Translations under genes and position numbers: made by a program
Source: PUPG01 sp964463915
Lineage (GTDB): Bacteria; Bacteroidota; Bacteroidia; Bacteroidales; UBA7960
Length of the DNA: 64,000 nt
Assembly: GCA_964463915.1 (NCBI GenBank)
Contig: CAYXEH010000006.1
Location: 1-64,000 of the forward strand
Direction: 5' to 3'
Part shown: positions 43,783 to 52,322 of the stretch, one piece after another
How positions within the stretch are numbered: the first letter of the stretch is position 1
How the letters are laid out: each line of letters begins with the position of its first letter
Notes under the pieces: model-generated
Told to the model about the DNA's origin: nothing
Database searches by the model: none
What the model saw: the letters and a program-made list of their open reading frames with translations, nothing else

Positions 43783-44616
43783 TTGACGCCCGAAGATCAT
43801 ACAACTCAGAACTCCCCGGACGGCACCATGACTTTCTGGAGCCACCTGGAGGAATTGCGTGGTCATCTGATCCGATCGGCCATCGCCGTAGTGGTATTTG
43901 CCATTGCAGCTTTTGCCACCAAAGATTTTCTCTTCAGCAATATCATCCTTGCCCCCAAAGAACCCTACTTTTTCACAAACAGGGTTTTTTGCTGGCTTGC
44001 ACAGCAGCTGTCCATACCGGCCTTATGCATCAATGCAGATCCTGTACAACTGATCAATATTGACCTTGCCGGACAATTCACCACCCATGTGGTGGTTTCC
44101 CTGATCGTAGGAATTATTATTTCCATCCCCTATATCGTATGGGAAATATGGCGTTTTATACGTCCAGGGCTCAATCCGGCTGAGAAGGCCAATTCCAGGT
44201 GGGCCGTGGTGGTTATCTCCGGTCTTTTTCTTACCGGTGTGCTGTTTGCCTATTTTTTAATCGTGCCTTTATCCATTAACTTCCTGGGGTCTTACCAGGT
44301 AAGCGGACTGGTCAGCAACCAGATCGCACTCCGTTCATTCATCACCACAGTAACCACCATCACCCTGGCCACAGGCATCCTGTTTGAGCTTCCTGTATTC
44401 GTGTTCTTCCTCAGCAAGGCAGGGATTTTGACCCCTGAAACCATGCGAAAAAACCGAAAACTTGCCTTTGTGATCATCCTTGCCCTTGCCGCCCTGATCA
44501 CCCCTCCTGATGTATTCAGCCAGATCATGGTCGGCGTCCCTTTATTCCTGTTGTATGAGGCCAGCATACGCATCTCTCAACGTGTGGCTGTCAAGGAAGC
44601 TGAGGAAGGAATCTGA
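43783..44616 (+). CDS. tatC: Twin-arginine translocase subunit TatC
   Basis: A 277 aa inner-membrane protein with six helices. The conserved N-terminal M-T-F-W-S-H-L-E-E-L-R-G-H-L, the P-F near the loop, the F-I-R-P-G-L motif and the E-L-P-V-F-V-F segment mark TatC, the signal-recognising core of the Tat pathway for folded proteins. The start is unclear: TTG at 43783 gives 277 aa, ATG at 43828 gives 262 and the more usual N-terminus. No tatA is adjacent. Confidence 0.93.
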   Translation: MTPEDHTTQNSPDGTMTFWSHLEELRGHLIRSAIAVVVFAIAAFATKDFLFSNIILAPKEPYFFTNRVFCWLAQQLSIPALCINADPVQLINIDLAGQFTTHVVVSLIVGIIISIPYIVWEIWRFIRPGLNPAEKANSRWAVVVISGLFLTGVLFAYFLIVPLSINFLGSYQVSGLVSNQIALRSFITTVTTITLATGILFELPVFVFFLSKAGILTPETMRKNRKLAFVIILALAALITPPDVFSQIMVGVPLFLLYEASIRISQRVAVKEAEEGI

Positions 44617-44813
44617 CCTTAACCCGGACATAGGCAGATGAACCAATCGCATTGATCCGGATCCCAAACACCTTAACCGGGAACCCAACCGCATTGATCC
44701 GGATTCCAACCACATTAACCCGTATCCTACACGTTGTAACCGGGCTAACCAACCGCATTGACCCGGCCCCCATACACCATGACCGCGCAAACCGACTGCA
44801 TTGACAATCTGGC
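44617..44813. repeat. Degenerate tandem repeat, about 21-22 base unit, about 8-9 copies
   Basis: Units drift around AACCGCATTGACCCGG followed by about five mostly C/A/T bases. Near-consensus copies begin about 44645, 44687, 44750 and 44795, with weaker copies between at the same 21-22 base step. One copy contains the palindrome GATCCGGATC. It fills the gap between tatC and pruA. Confidence 0.7.
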
Positions 44814-44831
44814 TATTTAGTGGTATATTTG
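44801..44831 (+). promoter_or_regulatory. Bacteroidota promoter for pruA
   Basis: TTG at 44801-44803, a 20-base spacer and a perfect TATATTTG at 44824-44831, then a 42-base A-rich leader to the ATG. The -33 TTG falls inside the last copy of the tandem repeat. Confidence 0.7.
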
Positions 44832-44873
44832 TTTATAAAGGCATAGTAATACAAACATTTAAACGCTACCTAT

Positions 44874-46526
44874 ATGAATAATGCACAATTTTATTACACC
44901 CGACCAAATAATGAACCAGTTTTTGAATACAGAAGGGGTACCCCCGAGCGTGATGCCCTGGAGGCGGAACTGCAGCGGCAGAGTGAACTGGAACTGGAAA
45001 TTCCTCTGATCATAGGGGGCAAAGAGGTGCGAACCGGTGATACCGGCAAGGTGGTAATGCCACATAACCATCAGCATGTACTTGCCACCTATCACAAAGC
45101 CGGCAAAAAAGAAGTCAAGATGGCCATTGATGCTGCCATGGAAGCCCATCGCGAGTGGGCCGGAATGTCATGGGTGGATCGTGCATCCATTGCCCTGAAA
45201 GTGGCTGGTTTGATTGCGGAAAAATACCGGGCCCTGATGAATGCATCCACCATGCTCGGGCAGGGAAAAAATGCCTATCAGGCAGAAATTGAGGCTGTAT
45301 GCGAAACCGTTGACTTTCTGCGTTTCAATGCACATTATGTCTCTGAGATTTATGACGATCAGCCCCATTCTGAAATTGGCAACCTCAACAGGATTGAATA
45401 CCGCCCCCTTGAAGGTTTCGTATTTGCCGTAACACCTTTCAATTTTACCGCCATTGCTTCCAACCTTGGTATGGCACCGGCCATACTGGGAAATACCGTT
45501 GTCTGGAAACCAGCCACAACCGCCCTCTTATCCAATTATTACCTGATGCAAATTTACAGGGAAGCCGGAATGCCTGATGGAGTGATCAATTTTATACCCG
45601 GGAAGGGAAGCACGATAGGAGAAGTTGCCCTCCACGATGAAAACCTTGGCGGACTACACTTTACAGGCTCGGAGCCCACCTTCAACCACCTGTGGAAAAC
45701 GGTTGGCAACAACATTGACAATTACAAAACCTATCCCAGGGTAGTGGGTGAAACCGGGGGCAAGGACTTCCTGATGATGCACAATTCCGCCAACCTGGAT
45801 GAAGTAGCCACGGCCCTGGTACGTGGCGCATTTGAATACCAGGGGCAGAAATGCTCAGCTGCATCCCGGGCTTATATCCCGGCTTCCAAATGGAAGGAGT
45901 TGGAAAAAAAGCTCAGGGACAATATCACATTGATCAGGAAGGGGGATGTACGCAATTTCTGCAATTTCGTCAATGCCGTAATTGACGAAAGAGCCTATGA
46001 CAAGATCATGGGTTATATCCAAAAAGCAAAGGATTCCAACAAGGCGGAAATTATTGCCGGAGGCAACGGGGACAAGTCAAAGGGTTATTTCATCGATCCC
46101 ACCGTGATCCTGACCTCAGACCCCCATTTTGTAACCATGGAGGAAGAGATATTTGGCCCGGTGCTAACCATCTTTATCTATAAAGATGAAGATTACGAAA
46201 AGACCCTGCACCTTTGCAATGAAACATCACCTTACGGGTTAACGGGAGCCATTTTTGCCAAGGACCGCACAGCCTTTGTCCGGGCTTGCCGCATCCTGAG
46301 ATATGCCGCGGGTAATCTTTACTACAACGACAAGCCAACGGGCTCAGTAGTCGGGCAACAACCATTTGGCGGGGCAAGGCGTTCAGGCACCAACGACAAA
46401 GCAGGAAGTTACATGAACCTGCTGCGCTGGATCAATCCGCGCTCAATTAAGGAAACATTCAATCCGCCCACTGACTTCAGGTATCCTTTCATGCATGAAG
46501 AACCCTGTTACCGGGAACAGGATTAA
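44874..46526 (+). CDS. pruA: L-glutamate gamma-semialdehyde dehydrogenase (P5C dehydrogenase)
   Basis: A 550 aa aldehyde dehydrogenase that oxidises glutamate-5-semialdehyde to glutamate with NAD+, the second step of proline breakdown. Seen: P-F-N-F-T-A-I, W-K-P-A-T-T, the glutamate in G-E-T-G-G-K-D-F, the catalytic Cys in G-Q-K-C-S-A-A-S-R and E-E-E-I-F-G-P-V-L. The length and start match the stand-alone P5CDH type found in Bacteroidota and eukaryotes. Proline dehydrogenase is not in the window. Confidence 0.95.
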   Translation: MNNAQFYYTRPNNEPVFEYRRGTPERDALEAELQRQSELELEIPLIIGGKEVRTGDTGKVVMPHNHQHVLATYHKAGKKEVKMAIDAAMEAHREWAGMSWVDRASIALKVAGLIAEKYRALMNASTMLGQGKNAYQAEIEAVCETVDFLRFNAHYVSEIYDDQPHSEIGNLNRIEYRPLEGFVFAVTPFNFTAIASNLGMAPAILGNTVVWKPATTALLSNYYLMQIYREAGMPDGVINFIPGKGSTIGEVALHDENLGGLHFTGSEPTFNHLWKTVGNNIDNYKTYPRVVGETGGKDFLMMHNSANLDEVATALVRGAFEYQGQKCSAASRAYIPASKWKELEKKLRDNITLIRKGDVRNFCNFVNAVIDERAYDKIMGYIQKAKDSNKAEIIAGGNGDKSKGYFIDPTVILTSDPHFVTMEEEIFGPVLTIFIYKDEDYEKTLHLCNETSPYGLTGAIFAKDRTAFVRACRILRYAAGNLYYNDKPTGSVVGQQPFGGARRSGTNDKAGSYMNLLRWINPRSIKETFNPPTDFRYPFMHEEPCYREQD

Positions 46527-46718
46527 TGAATGCGTGTGGCCGTTTTATTGATCATTCCTCACCGGACCGTGATTGTGGCAACCCAGGTTGTCGATTCCTG
46601 GGGTAGCCTGATTGTGGCCTTTCAGGTTATCATCTCTCGCCGGTGCATGATTGAGATTGAACGGTGGTATAAAATACTGCTGACTACGGACAGACCATTT
46701 AACGAGTAAGTTCCCCGC
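46527..46718. repeat. Intergenic region with imperfect direct repeats
   Basis: Two imperfect copies of a unit near TGATTGTGGC then about eight bases and CAGGTT recur at about 46570 and 46610 in this 192-base gap. The gap ends in the short tandem duplication of the ansA 3' end. No gene seen. Confidence 0.4.
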
Positions 46719-46736
46719 TTAACGAGTAAGTTCCCC
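46699..46736. repeat. 20-base tandem duplication covering the ansA 3' end
   Basis: TTAACGAGTAAGTTCCCC occurs at 46699-46716 and again at 46719-46736. The second copy encodes the last five residues (G-E-L-T-R) and TAA stop of ansA; the first is the extra copy just past the stop. Confidence 0.85.
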
Positions 46737-47747
46737 CCGCAAGGGTTTTTGCAGATAATCTCTCAGGCGGTCAGAGGTATATCCGTTGCCAAGCAAATAC
46801 ATCAGCTTGGTAACGGCAGCCTCGGTGGTCATGTCGTATCCGCTGACCACACCGGCATTTACCAGCCATGCACTGGTTTCGTATTTCCCCTGATCCACTG
46901 CACCTCCCCGGCACTGGCTGATATTACACACCAGCAGTCCCCGGGCAATGGCATTATTCAGATCCTCCGCAAACCAATCAAGGTGAGGCGCATTTCCGGC
47001 CCCGTAAGTTTCCATCACCACGGCTTTTAACCCTTCGGTCGATAAGATTGCAGACACCACCGCAGGGCTGATGCCGGGAAACAGCTTCAGTACAGCAATG
47101 TTGTTATCAAGATTGCTATACACACGGAATTTATCATCTGAAGCTTGCTGAATGGCTACCTCATTGTATTTGATATGAACACCGGCACGAGCCAGAACCG
47201 GATAGTTCACTGATAAAAAGGCTTCAAAGTGTTCTGCATTGTGTTTATGGGTGCGGTTTCCACGATAAAGCTGGGATTCGAAAAAGATACAAACCTCGGG
47301 TACCACCGCTTTCCCCTCTTTTTTGGCCGCTGCAATCTCCAGGGCAGTGATAAAATTTTCTTTTCCGTCGGTACGTATCATTCCGATGGGGAGCTGAGAT
47401 CCGGTGAAAACCACTGGTTTTGACAGGTTCTCCAGCATAAAGCTCAGGGCAGATGCCGTATACGACATGGTATCCGATCCATGCAAAACCACAAAACCGT
47501 CATAGGCGTCATAATGGGCTTCGATCATTTTGGCAAGGCGAACCCAGATGGCCGGTTCCATGTTGGAAGAATCAATCACAGGATCAAAAGAGATGCTTTC
47601 TATCTGGTAGTTAAACCGGCTGATCTCAGGAATCTGATCGGTCAGATGTTCAAAATCAAACGGGTTCAATACCCCGGTAACAGGATCCTCCACCATACCA
47701 ATGGTGCCGCCTGTGTAAATTACGAGTATGCGTGGTTTTGAGGTCAT
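46719..47747 (-). CDS. ansA: L-asparaginase, type I
   Basis: A 342 aa cytoplasmic enzyme (asparagine to aspartate + ammonia). Seen: I-Y-T-G-G-T-I-G-M with the first catalytic Thr near 12-15, and V-L-H-G-S-D-T-M-S-Y with the second Thr-Asp pair; no signal peptide. The length is typical of the type I enzyme. Three-prime end is tandemly duplicated just past the stop (see the repeat). It lies downstream of the hairpin array that separates it from tatD on the same strand. Confidence 0.94.
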   Translation of the reverse strand: MTSKPRILVIYTGGTIGMVEDPVTGVLNPFDFEHLTDQIPEISRFNYQIESISFDPVIDSSNMEPAIWVRLAKMIEAHYDAYDGFVVLHGSDTMSYTASALSFMLENLSKPVVFTGSQLPIGMIRTDGKENFITALEIAAAKKEGKAVVPEVCIFFESQLYRGNRTHKHNAEHFEAFLSVNYPVLARAGVHIKYNEVAIQQASDDKFRVYSNLDNNIAVLKLFPGISPAVVSAILSTEGLKAVVMETYGAGNAPHLDWFAEDLNNAIARGLLVCNISQCRGGAVDQGKYETSAWLVNAGVVSGYDMTTEAAVTKLMYLLGNGYTSDRLRDYLQKPLRGELTR

Positions 47748-47780
47748 ATGGTTCTTGGTTTGTTCGCTGCTTCTCAGCTC

Positions 47781-47985
47781 ACGGTTGACGGGGGCCGACG
47801 CCCCCTTGGTTAGTCGGGGCTGACGCCCCTCCGGTTGGTCGAGGGCTACCGCCCTCTCCAGTTGTTAGTTAGTCGGCGTTTCGCGCCTGGTGGTTACGGG
47901 GTCTTCGACCCCTGGTTAATAACGTTTGATCCCTTCGGGATCGACCTCTGCCCGGAAGAACCATCAACCAGAGTGGCGAAGCCAC
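47781..47985. repeat. Array of seven perfect small hairpins with variable stems
   Basis: Stem-loop-stem units in order: GGGGGC-cgac-GCCCCC (47790), GGGGC-tgac-GCCCC (47816), GAGGGC-tacc-GCCCTC (47841), GGCG-tttcg-CGCC (47875), GGGGTC-ttc-GACCCC (47898), GATCCC-ttc-GGGATC (47928), GTGGC-gaa-GCCAC (47973). Linkers of the first five resemble TTGGTTAGTC. Each stem differs in sequence from its neighbours yet keeps perfect pairing. Confidence 0.85.
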
Positions 47986-47987
47986 GG

Positions 47988-48755
47988 CTAGACCCCAAAC
48001 ATCCTGCGTGCATTGGCCGTGGTGACCCCGGCGACTTCTTCCACATCAATGCCCTTAATCTCTGCAATCCGCTCTGCGATATGAGGCAGGTAGGCACTCT
48101 CATTTCGCTTTCCCCGAAAAGGGACGGGAGAAAGGAAAGGGGCATCTGTTTCCAGAATAAGGTGTGACAGGTTCACTGCTTTAACCACATCTGCCATCAG
48201 GCTGTTCTTATAAGTAACCACTCCGCCGATGCCCAGCATGAACCCCATGTCTATCACCTTTGCGGCCTGTGCCGCATTCCCGGGAAAGCAATGAAAAACA
48301 CCCTTCAGTGCGGGATCCTGCCTTGGCATGAGCACATCAAACAATTCATTCAATGAGTTGCGTGAATGAAGTACAAGAGGCAATGAATACTCCCTGGCCC
48401 AGTGAATATGATGCTCCAGCGACTCTTGCTGCTCATCTTTATATGTTTTGTCCCAGTAAAGGTCAATGCCGGTCTCACCAACAGCAACAAATCCTCCCTT
48501 TTTCAACCATCCTTCAATGTTGGCCAGTTCGGTATGATAGGTGGTTTTTACGGAAGTTGGGTGAAGTCCCATCATAGGCAGACATCTCCCCGGAAACTGC
48601 CGGGCGGCAGCCATCATTGACACAACGGTATGGCTGTCAATATTGGGCATGAGAAAGTGGCTGACCTGCGCCTTTTCGGCGCGGTCAACCACCTCTGCCC
48701 TGTCATAATCAAACTGTTCCAGGTAAATATGCGTATGGGTGTCGATCAGTTCCAA
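47988..48755 (-). CDS. tatD: TatD family metal-dependent hydrolase
   Basis: A 255 aa TIM-barrel hydrolase: D-T-H-T-H-I-Y near 5-11, G-E-T-G-I-D (Glu ligand), L-H-S-R-N near 129-134, V-F-H-C-F and L-E-T-D-A-P-F-L-S-P with the catalytic Asp. TatD proteins act as 3'-5' exonucleases on damaged or single-stranded DNA or as D-aminoacyl-tRNA-type hydrolases; the exact role is unsure. It starts 8 bases after kbl. Confidence 0.94.
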   Translation of the reverse strand: MELIDTHTHIYLEQFDYDRAEVVDRAEKAQVSHFLMPNIDSHTVVSMMAAARQFPGRCLPMMGLHPTSVKTTYHTELANIEGWLKKGGFVAVGETGIDLYWDKTYKDEQQESLEHHIHWAREYSLPLVLHSRNSLNELFDVLMPRQDPALKGVFHCFPGNAAQAAKVIDMGFMLGIGGVVTYKNSLMADVVKAVNLSHLILETDAPFLSPVPFRGKRNESAYLPHIAERIAEIKGIDVEEVAGVTTANARRMFGV

Positions 48756-48763
48756 AACGCACT

Positions 48764-49954
48764 TTACTTAAGAACCTTTAATTCTTTGCCAATTTTAATA
48801 AAGGCCTCCACACACTGATCCAGATGTTCAATTTCATGAGCAGCAGACACCTGTACCCGAATACGTGCCTGTTCTTTGGGCACAACAGGATAGTAGAAGC
48901 CGATCACATAGATGCCTTCATCCAGCAACCTGGCGGCAAATTCCTGCGAAAGTGGTGCATCATACAACATCACAGCTACGATGGCAGATTGTGTAGGTTT
49001 CAGGTCAAATCCGGCATTTTGCATTTTGTCCATGAAATAGTCGGTATTGCGGTGCAACTTGTCCTGCAATTCATGGGTTTCCGCCATCATGTCAAACATT
49101 TTGATCCCTGCATTCACCACTCCCGGAGGCAGTGAATTGGAGAAAAGATAAGGCCTGGAGCGCTGACGCAGCAACTCAATGATTTCTTTCCGACCGGTGG
49201 TGAACCCGCCGATGGCACCGCCGAATGCCTTGCCCAGGGTGCCCGTAATAATGTCCACCTCGCCGCGGATGTCAAACAATTCGGTTACACCGCGTCCTGT
49301 TTTACCAACCACACCTGCGGAGTGGCATTCATCCACCATCACCATGGCATCATATTTCTCGGCAAGGGCAACGATCTTGTCCATCGGGGCCGCATTGCCA
49401 TCCATGGAAAACACTCCGTCGGTCACGATGACGCGGAAACGCTGTGCCTGGGCTTCCTTTAGCTTGGCCTCCAGGTCTTCCATATCTGCATTCTTATAGC
49501 GATAGCGAGCCGCCTTGCAAAGCCTGACACCATCAATAATTGATGCGTGGTTCAGAGAGTCCGAAATAATCGCATCCTCTTCGGTGAGAATAGGCTCAAA
49601 CACCCCGCCATTGGCATCAAAGCATGCCGCGTAAAGAATGGTGTCTTCTGTGCCAAAATATTCAGCAATTTTCTTCTCCAGAATTTTGTGATAGTCCTGG
49701 GTGCCGCAGATGAACCGCACAGAGGACATACCAAAGCCTCTTTCATCCATTCCTTCCTTGGCTGCCTGGATAAGGGCCGGATGATTTGAAAGGCCCAGGT
49801 AATTGTTCGCACAGAAGTTCAGCACTTCCTGCCCGGACTTCACCTTAATCTTTGCGTCCTGAGGGGTTACAATAATCCGCTCTTCCTTATATAACCCGGC
49901 GTCCCGGATACCTTCCAATTCCTGCTGAAGATGTTCCTTGATTTTTCCGTACAT
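48764..49954 (-). CDS. kbl: Glycine C-acetyltransferase (2-amino-3-ketobutyrate CoA ligase)
   Basis: A 396 aa pyridoxal-phosphate enzyme that cleaves 2-amino-3-oxobutyrate with CoA to glycine + acetyl-CoA. Seen: N-F-C-A-N-N-Y-L-G-L, D-S-L-N-H-A-S-I-I-D, V-D-E-C-H-S-A-G and the PLP lysine in T-L-G-K-A-F-G-G. The full length matches Kbl. It is divergent from a threonine-dehydrogenase-like SDR, which supplies its substrate; tatD follows closely. Confidence 0.95.
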   Translation of the reverse strand: MYGKIKEHLQQELEGIRDAGLYKEERIIVTPQDAKIKVKSGQEVLNFCANNYLGLSNHPALIQAAKEGMDERGFGMSSVRFICGTQDYHKILEKKIAEYFGTEDTILYAACFDANGGVFEPILTEEDAIISDSLNHASIIDGVRLCKAARYRYKNADMEDLEAKLKEAQAQRFRVIVTDGVFSMDGNAAPMDKIVALAEKYDAMVMVDECHSAGVVGKTGRGVTELFDIRGEVDIITGTLGKAFGGAIGGFTTGRKEIIELLRQRSRPYLFSNSLPPGVVNAGIKMFDMMAETHELQDKLHRNTDYFMDKMQNAGFDLKPTQSAIVAVMLYDAPLSQEFAARLLDEGIYVIGFYYPVVPKEQARIRVQVSAAHEIEHLDQCVEAFIKIGKELKVLK

Positions 49955-50004
49955 ATCAGTAATTTGCTTTTGGTGTATAAAATGAAATAATTATAAGTCA
50001 GAGG

Positions 50005-50012
50005 CAAAGATA
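50005..50012 (-). promoter_or_regulatory. Bacteroidota -7 box (TATCTTTG) before kbl
   Basis: On the minus strand a perfect TAnnTTTG ends about 50 bases before the kbl ATG. The -33 TTG is not clear. Confidence 0.45.
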
Positions 50013-50089
50013 TTGTTTTTGATAATAAATGCACGTAACCAACACCCCAACCTGGCACTTAATCACTTAAAAAAATCAATAATAATCCT

Positions 50090-50097
50090 TACATTTG
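50090..50097 (+). promoter_or_regulatory. Bacteroidota -7 box (TACATTTG) before the tdh-like gene
   Basis: A perfect TAnnTTTG lies 51 bases before the ATG at 50149. Its partner at 50005-50012 faces the other way, giving a compact divergent promoter region for the threonine pathway. Confidence 0.45.
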
Positions 50098-50148
50098 CGC
50101 CCGACCGCGTAATAATCTACTTTTATAAACGATTAAATTTTAAACAGC

Positions 50149-51111
50149 ATGAAAAATATTTTGGTTGTCGGATCAGCTGGTCAGATTGGCTCAGAGCTCA
50201 CACTTGCTTTGCGCGATATTTACGGAGGCGACAATGTGGTTGCCGGTGTACGAAAAACCAAACCTTCGGAAAAACTATCCGGCACAGGCCCCTGCGAGGT
50301 GGTCGACGCACTGGATAAAGAAAACCTGAAAAAGGTGGTTGACAAATATCATATTGATGCCATTATCAATATGGCCGCTATCCTCTCAGGCACAGGAGAA
50401 AAAAATCCCATGCTGGCCTGGGATGTCAATATGAACGGGCTGATCAATATTCTTGAACTGGCCCGGGAATACAAGATGAAACAGGTACTGGTACCCAGTT
50501 CCATTGCCGTGTTTGGCCCCACCACCCCCGTTGACAACACCCCCCAGGAAACCATTCTGAAACCCACCACCATTTATGGTGTGACCAAGGTGGCCGGAGA
50601 ATTGCTGGGAGATTATTATGTAAAAAAATACGGTCTTGATGTCAGAGGACTGAGGTACCCCGGAATCATCAGCCATGAGACCGAACCGGGTGGCGGCACC
50701 ACCGATTATGCTGTGGCCATCTATTACGAAGCCATCAAAAACAAGAAATACACCTGTTTCGTCAACGAGAATACCCGTTTGCCGATGATGTATATGCCCG
50801 ACTGCCTGAAAGCCACCATCGATCTGATGCAGGCGGACTTTTCCAGCCTGAATCACCACTGCGACTACAACGTAGGAGCCATGGACTTTACTGTAGCGGA
50901 AATGGCAGAATCGATCAAAAAACACATTCCGGAATTCGAAATCAGCTATGAACCGGATTTCCGCCAGGAGATTGCCGACTCATGGCCAAACTCTGTGGAT
51001 GACAGTCCGGCGCGAAAAGACTGGGGCTGGAAGCATGACTTTGACCTGGATAAAATGACAGCAGATATGCTGAAAGCCATCGGAGAAAAACACGAAAAAG
51101 GCTTGATTTAA
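50149..51111 (+). CDS. L-threonine 3-dehydrogenase-like NAD-dependent epimerase/SDR
   Basis: A 320 aa extended SDR with V-G-S-A-G-Q-I-G-S-E near 7-15, N-M-A-A-I-L-S-G, the catalytic Y-x3-K in Y-G-V-T-K and G-L-R-Y-P-G-I-I. This epimerase-type enzyme is known in several bacteria as the threonine 3-dehydrogenase (TDH), making 2-amino-3-oxobutyrate. The divergent kbl strongly supports that role over UDP-sugar epimerisation; together they turn threonine into glycine and acetyl-CoA. Confidence 0.9.
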   Translation: MKNILVVGSAGQIGSELTLALRDIYGGDNVVAGVRKTKPSEKLSGTGPCEVVDALDKENLKKVVDKYHIDAIINMAAILSGTGEKNPMLAWDVNMNGLINILELAREYKMKQVLVPSSIAVFGPTTPVDNTPQETILKPTTIYGVTKVAGELLGDYYVKKYGLDVRGLRYPGIISHETEPGGGTTDYAVAIYYEAIKNKKYTCFVNENTRLPMMYMPDCLKATIDLMQADFSSLNHHCDYNVGAMDFTVAEMAESIKKHIPEFEISYEPDFRQEIADSWPNSVDDSPARKDWGWKHDFDLDKMTADMLKAIGEKHEKGLI

Positions 51112-51122
51112 GGGCATATAGG

Positions 51123-51163
51123 AAAAAATCCCGGCAGCATCATTCCATACTGCCGGGATTTTT
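51123..51163 (+). terminator. Rho-independent terminator after the tdh-like gene
   Basis: AAAAATCCCGGCAG and CTGCCGGGATTTTT form a perfect stem around 13 bases, ending in a T run. It separates this gene from dnaX. Confidence 0.92.
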
Positions 51164-51188
51164 ATACCCCTGATTTTATAAAAAAATG

Positions 51189-51196
51189 TAGCTTTG
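51189..51196 (+). promoter_or_regulatory. Bacteroidota -7 box (TAGCTTTG) immediately before dnaX
   Basis: A perfect TAnnTTTG ends 7 bases before the ATG of dnaX. If used, the transcript would start at or next to the start codon (leaderless or nearly so). Confidence 0.4.
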
Positions 51197-51203
51197 CAGT
51201 GAG

Positions 51204-52322
51204 ATGGACCAGTTTATCGTTTCCGCACGCAAATACCGGCCAGCCACCTTCGATATGGTGGTGGGGCAGCAATCCATAACCAACACCCTTAAAAATGCCA
51301 TCAGGAATAACCACCTGGCCCAGGCATTTTTGTTTTGCGGACCAAGAGGTGTAGGCAAAACAACCTGTGCCCGCATTCTGGCTAAAACCATCAACTGTGA
51401 AAACATTACGGATAACATTGAGGCGTGCAATGAATGTGAGTCATGCCGGTCATTCAACCAAAGTCATTCCTTCAATGTACATGAGCTGGATGCAGCCTCC
51501 AATAATTCAGTAGAAGGCATCCGTTCCCTGGTGGATCAGGTAAGAATCCCCCCACAGGTAGGCACCTACAAGGTATATATCATTGATGAGGTTCACATGT
51601 TGTCTCAACAGGCATTCAATGCCTTTCTGAAAACGCTTGAAGAACCCCCTGCCTATGCCAAATTCATCCTGGCCACAACAGAAAAGCACAAGATCATCCC
51701 CACCATATTGTCGCGTTGCCAGATCTTTGATTTTGCCAGGATTACCGTAGAAGACATTTCCGGGCAACTTGCCTATGTGGCTCAGCAGGAATCGATACAG
51801 GCCGACCCCAATGCCCTGCATATTATCAGCCAGAAAGCCGACGGGGCCATGCGTGATGCGTTATCGATTTTTGATCAGCTGGTCAGCTTCACAGGCAACA
51901 CCATTACTTATCAACAGGTCATTGAAAACCTCAATGTGCTGGATTACGATTATTTTTTCAGGATGACCGACCTGATCCTGGAAGAAAAACCCGCAGAAAT
52001 CCTGCTGCTGGTTAACGAAGTTTTGCAAAAAGGATTTGAGGGAGCGGATTTTATCACCGGTTACGGTGCCCACCTGCGCGACCTGCTGGTCTGCAAGGAT
52101 CCCGCAACGGCGAAGCTGGTGGAAGCCAGTGAGGATATCCGTGTAAAATATGTGGCGCAGGCGGAAAAATGCTCAAGAGAGCTTTTACTTCAGACCCTTG
52201 AAATCAACAACCAGGCTGATGTTCAGTACAAAATAAGCAGCAATAAACGATTATTGCTGGAATTGTCCCTGCTGCAAATGGCATCCCTGGTAAAAAAAAA
52301 AGCCCTGACGACACAGCAGTAA
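51204..52322 (+). CDS. dnaX: DNA polymerase III subunit gamma/tau, zero-frame product (gamma-like)
   Basis: The clamp-loader ATPase. Zero frame gives 372 aa: G-P-R-G-V-G-K-T-T Walker A near 45-53, the zinc-binding cysteines (C-E-N ... C-N-E-C-E-S-C), D-E-V-H-M-L-S Walker B and the S-R-C sensor, then the collar domain. The frame ends at TAA (52320-52322), six codons after a run of ten A (52292-52301), with the tail K-K-K-A-L-T-T-Q-Q. The C-terminal domains of tau are encoded in the -1 frame directly after the run (next entry). Promoter-like box lies right before the ATG. Confidence 0.9.
   Translation: MDQFIVSARKYRPATFDMVVGQQSITNTLKNAIRNNHLAQAFLFCGPRGVGKTTCARILAKTINCENITDNIEACNECESCRSFNQSHSFNVHELDAASNNSVEGIRSLVDQVRIPPQVGTYKVYIIDEVHMLSQQAFNAFLKTLEEPPAYAKFILATTEKHKIIPTILSRCQIFDFARITVEDISGQLAYVAQQESIQADPNALHIISQKADGAMRDALSIFDQLVSFTGNTITYQQVIENLNVLDYDYFFRMTDLILEEKPAEILLLVNEVLQKGFEGADFITGYGAHLRDLLVCKDPATAKLVEASEDIRVKYVAQAEKCSRELLLQTLEINNQADVQYKISSNKRLLLELSLLQMASLVKKKALTTQQ
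52292..52301 (+). other. A10 slippery run in dnaX
   Basis: Ten consecutive A at the end of the collar region (V-K-K-K in frame). The -1 frame has no stop from here to 53023. One extra A in the mRNA, or a -1 ribosomal slip, joins the two parts. No strong Shine-Dalgarno-like element or stable downstream hairpin is evident. Confidence 0.75.

Noticed and set aside
44542..44790. Minus-strand frame across the tandem repeat region with a repeating Gly/Leu-rich 7-residue pattern
   Set aside because: A 21-base DNA repeat naturally yields a 7-residue repeat in every open frame; no start context, no conserved domain.
47781..47985. CRISPR array
   Set aside because: Units have no constant repeat of 25-40 bases and no unique spacers; the repeated element is short self-complementary hairpins. 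No cas genes are present.
47835..48167. Plus-strand frames over the hairpin array and tatD 3' end
   Set aside because: They are overlapping shadows of tatD and of palindromic non-coding sequence.
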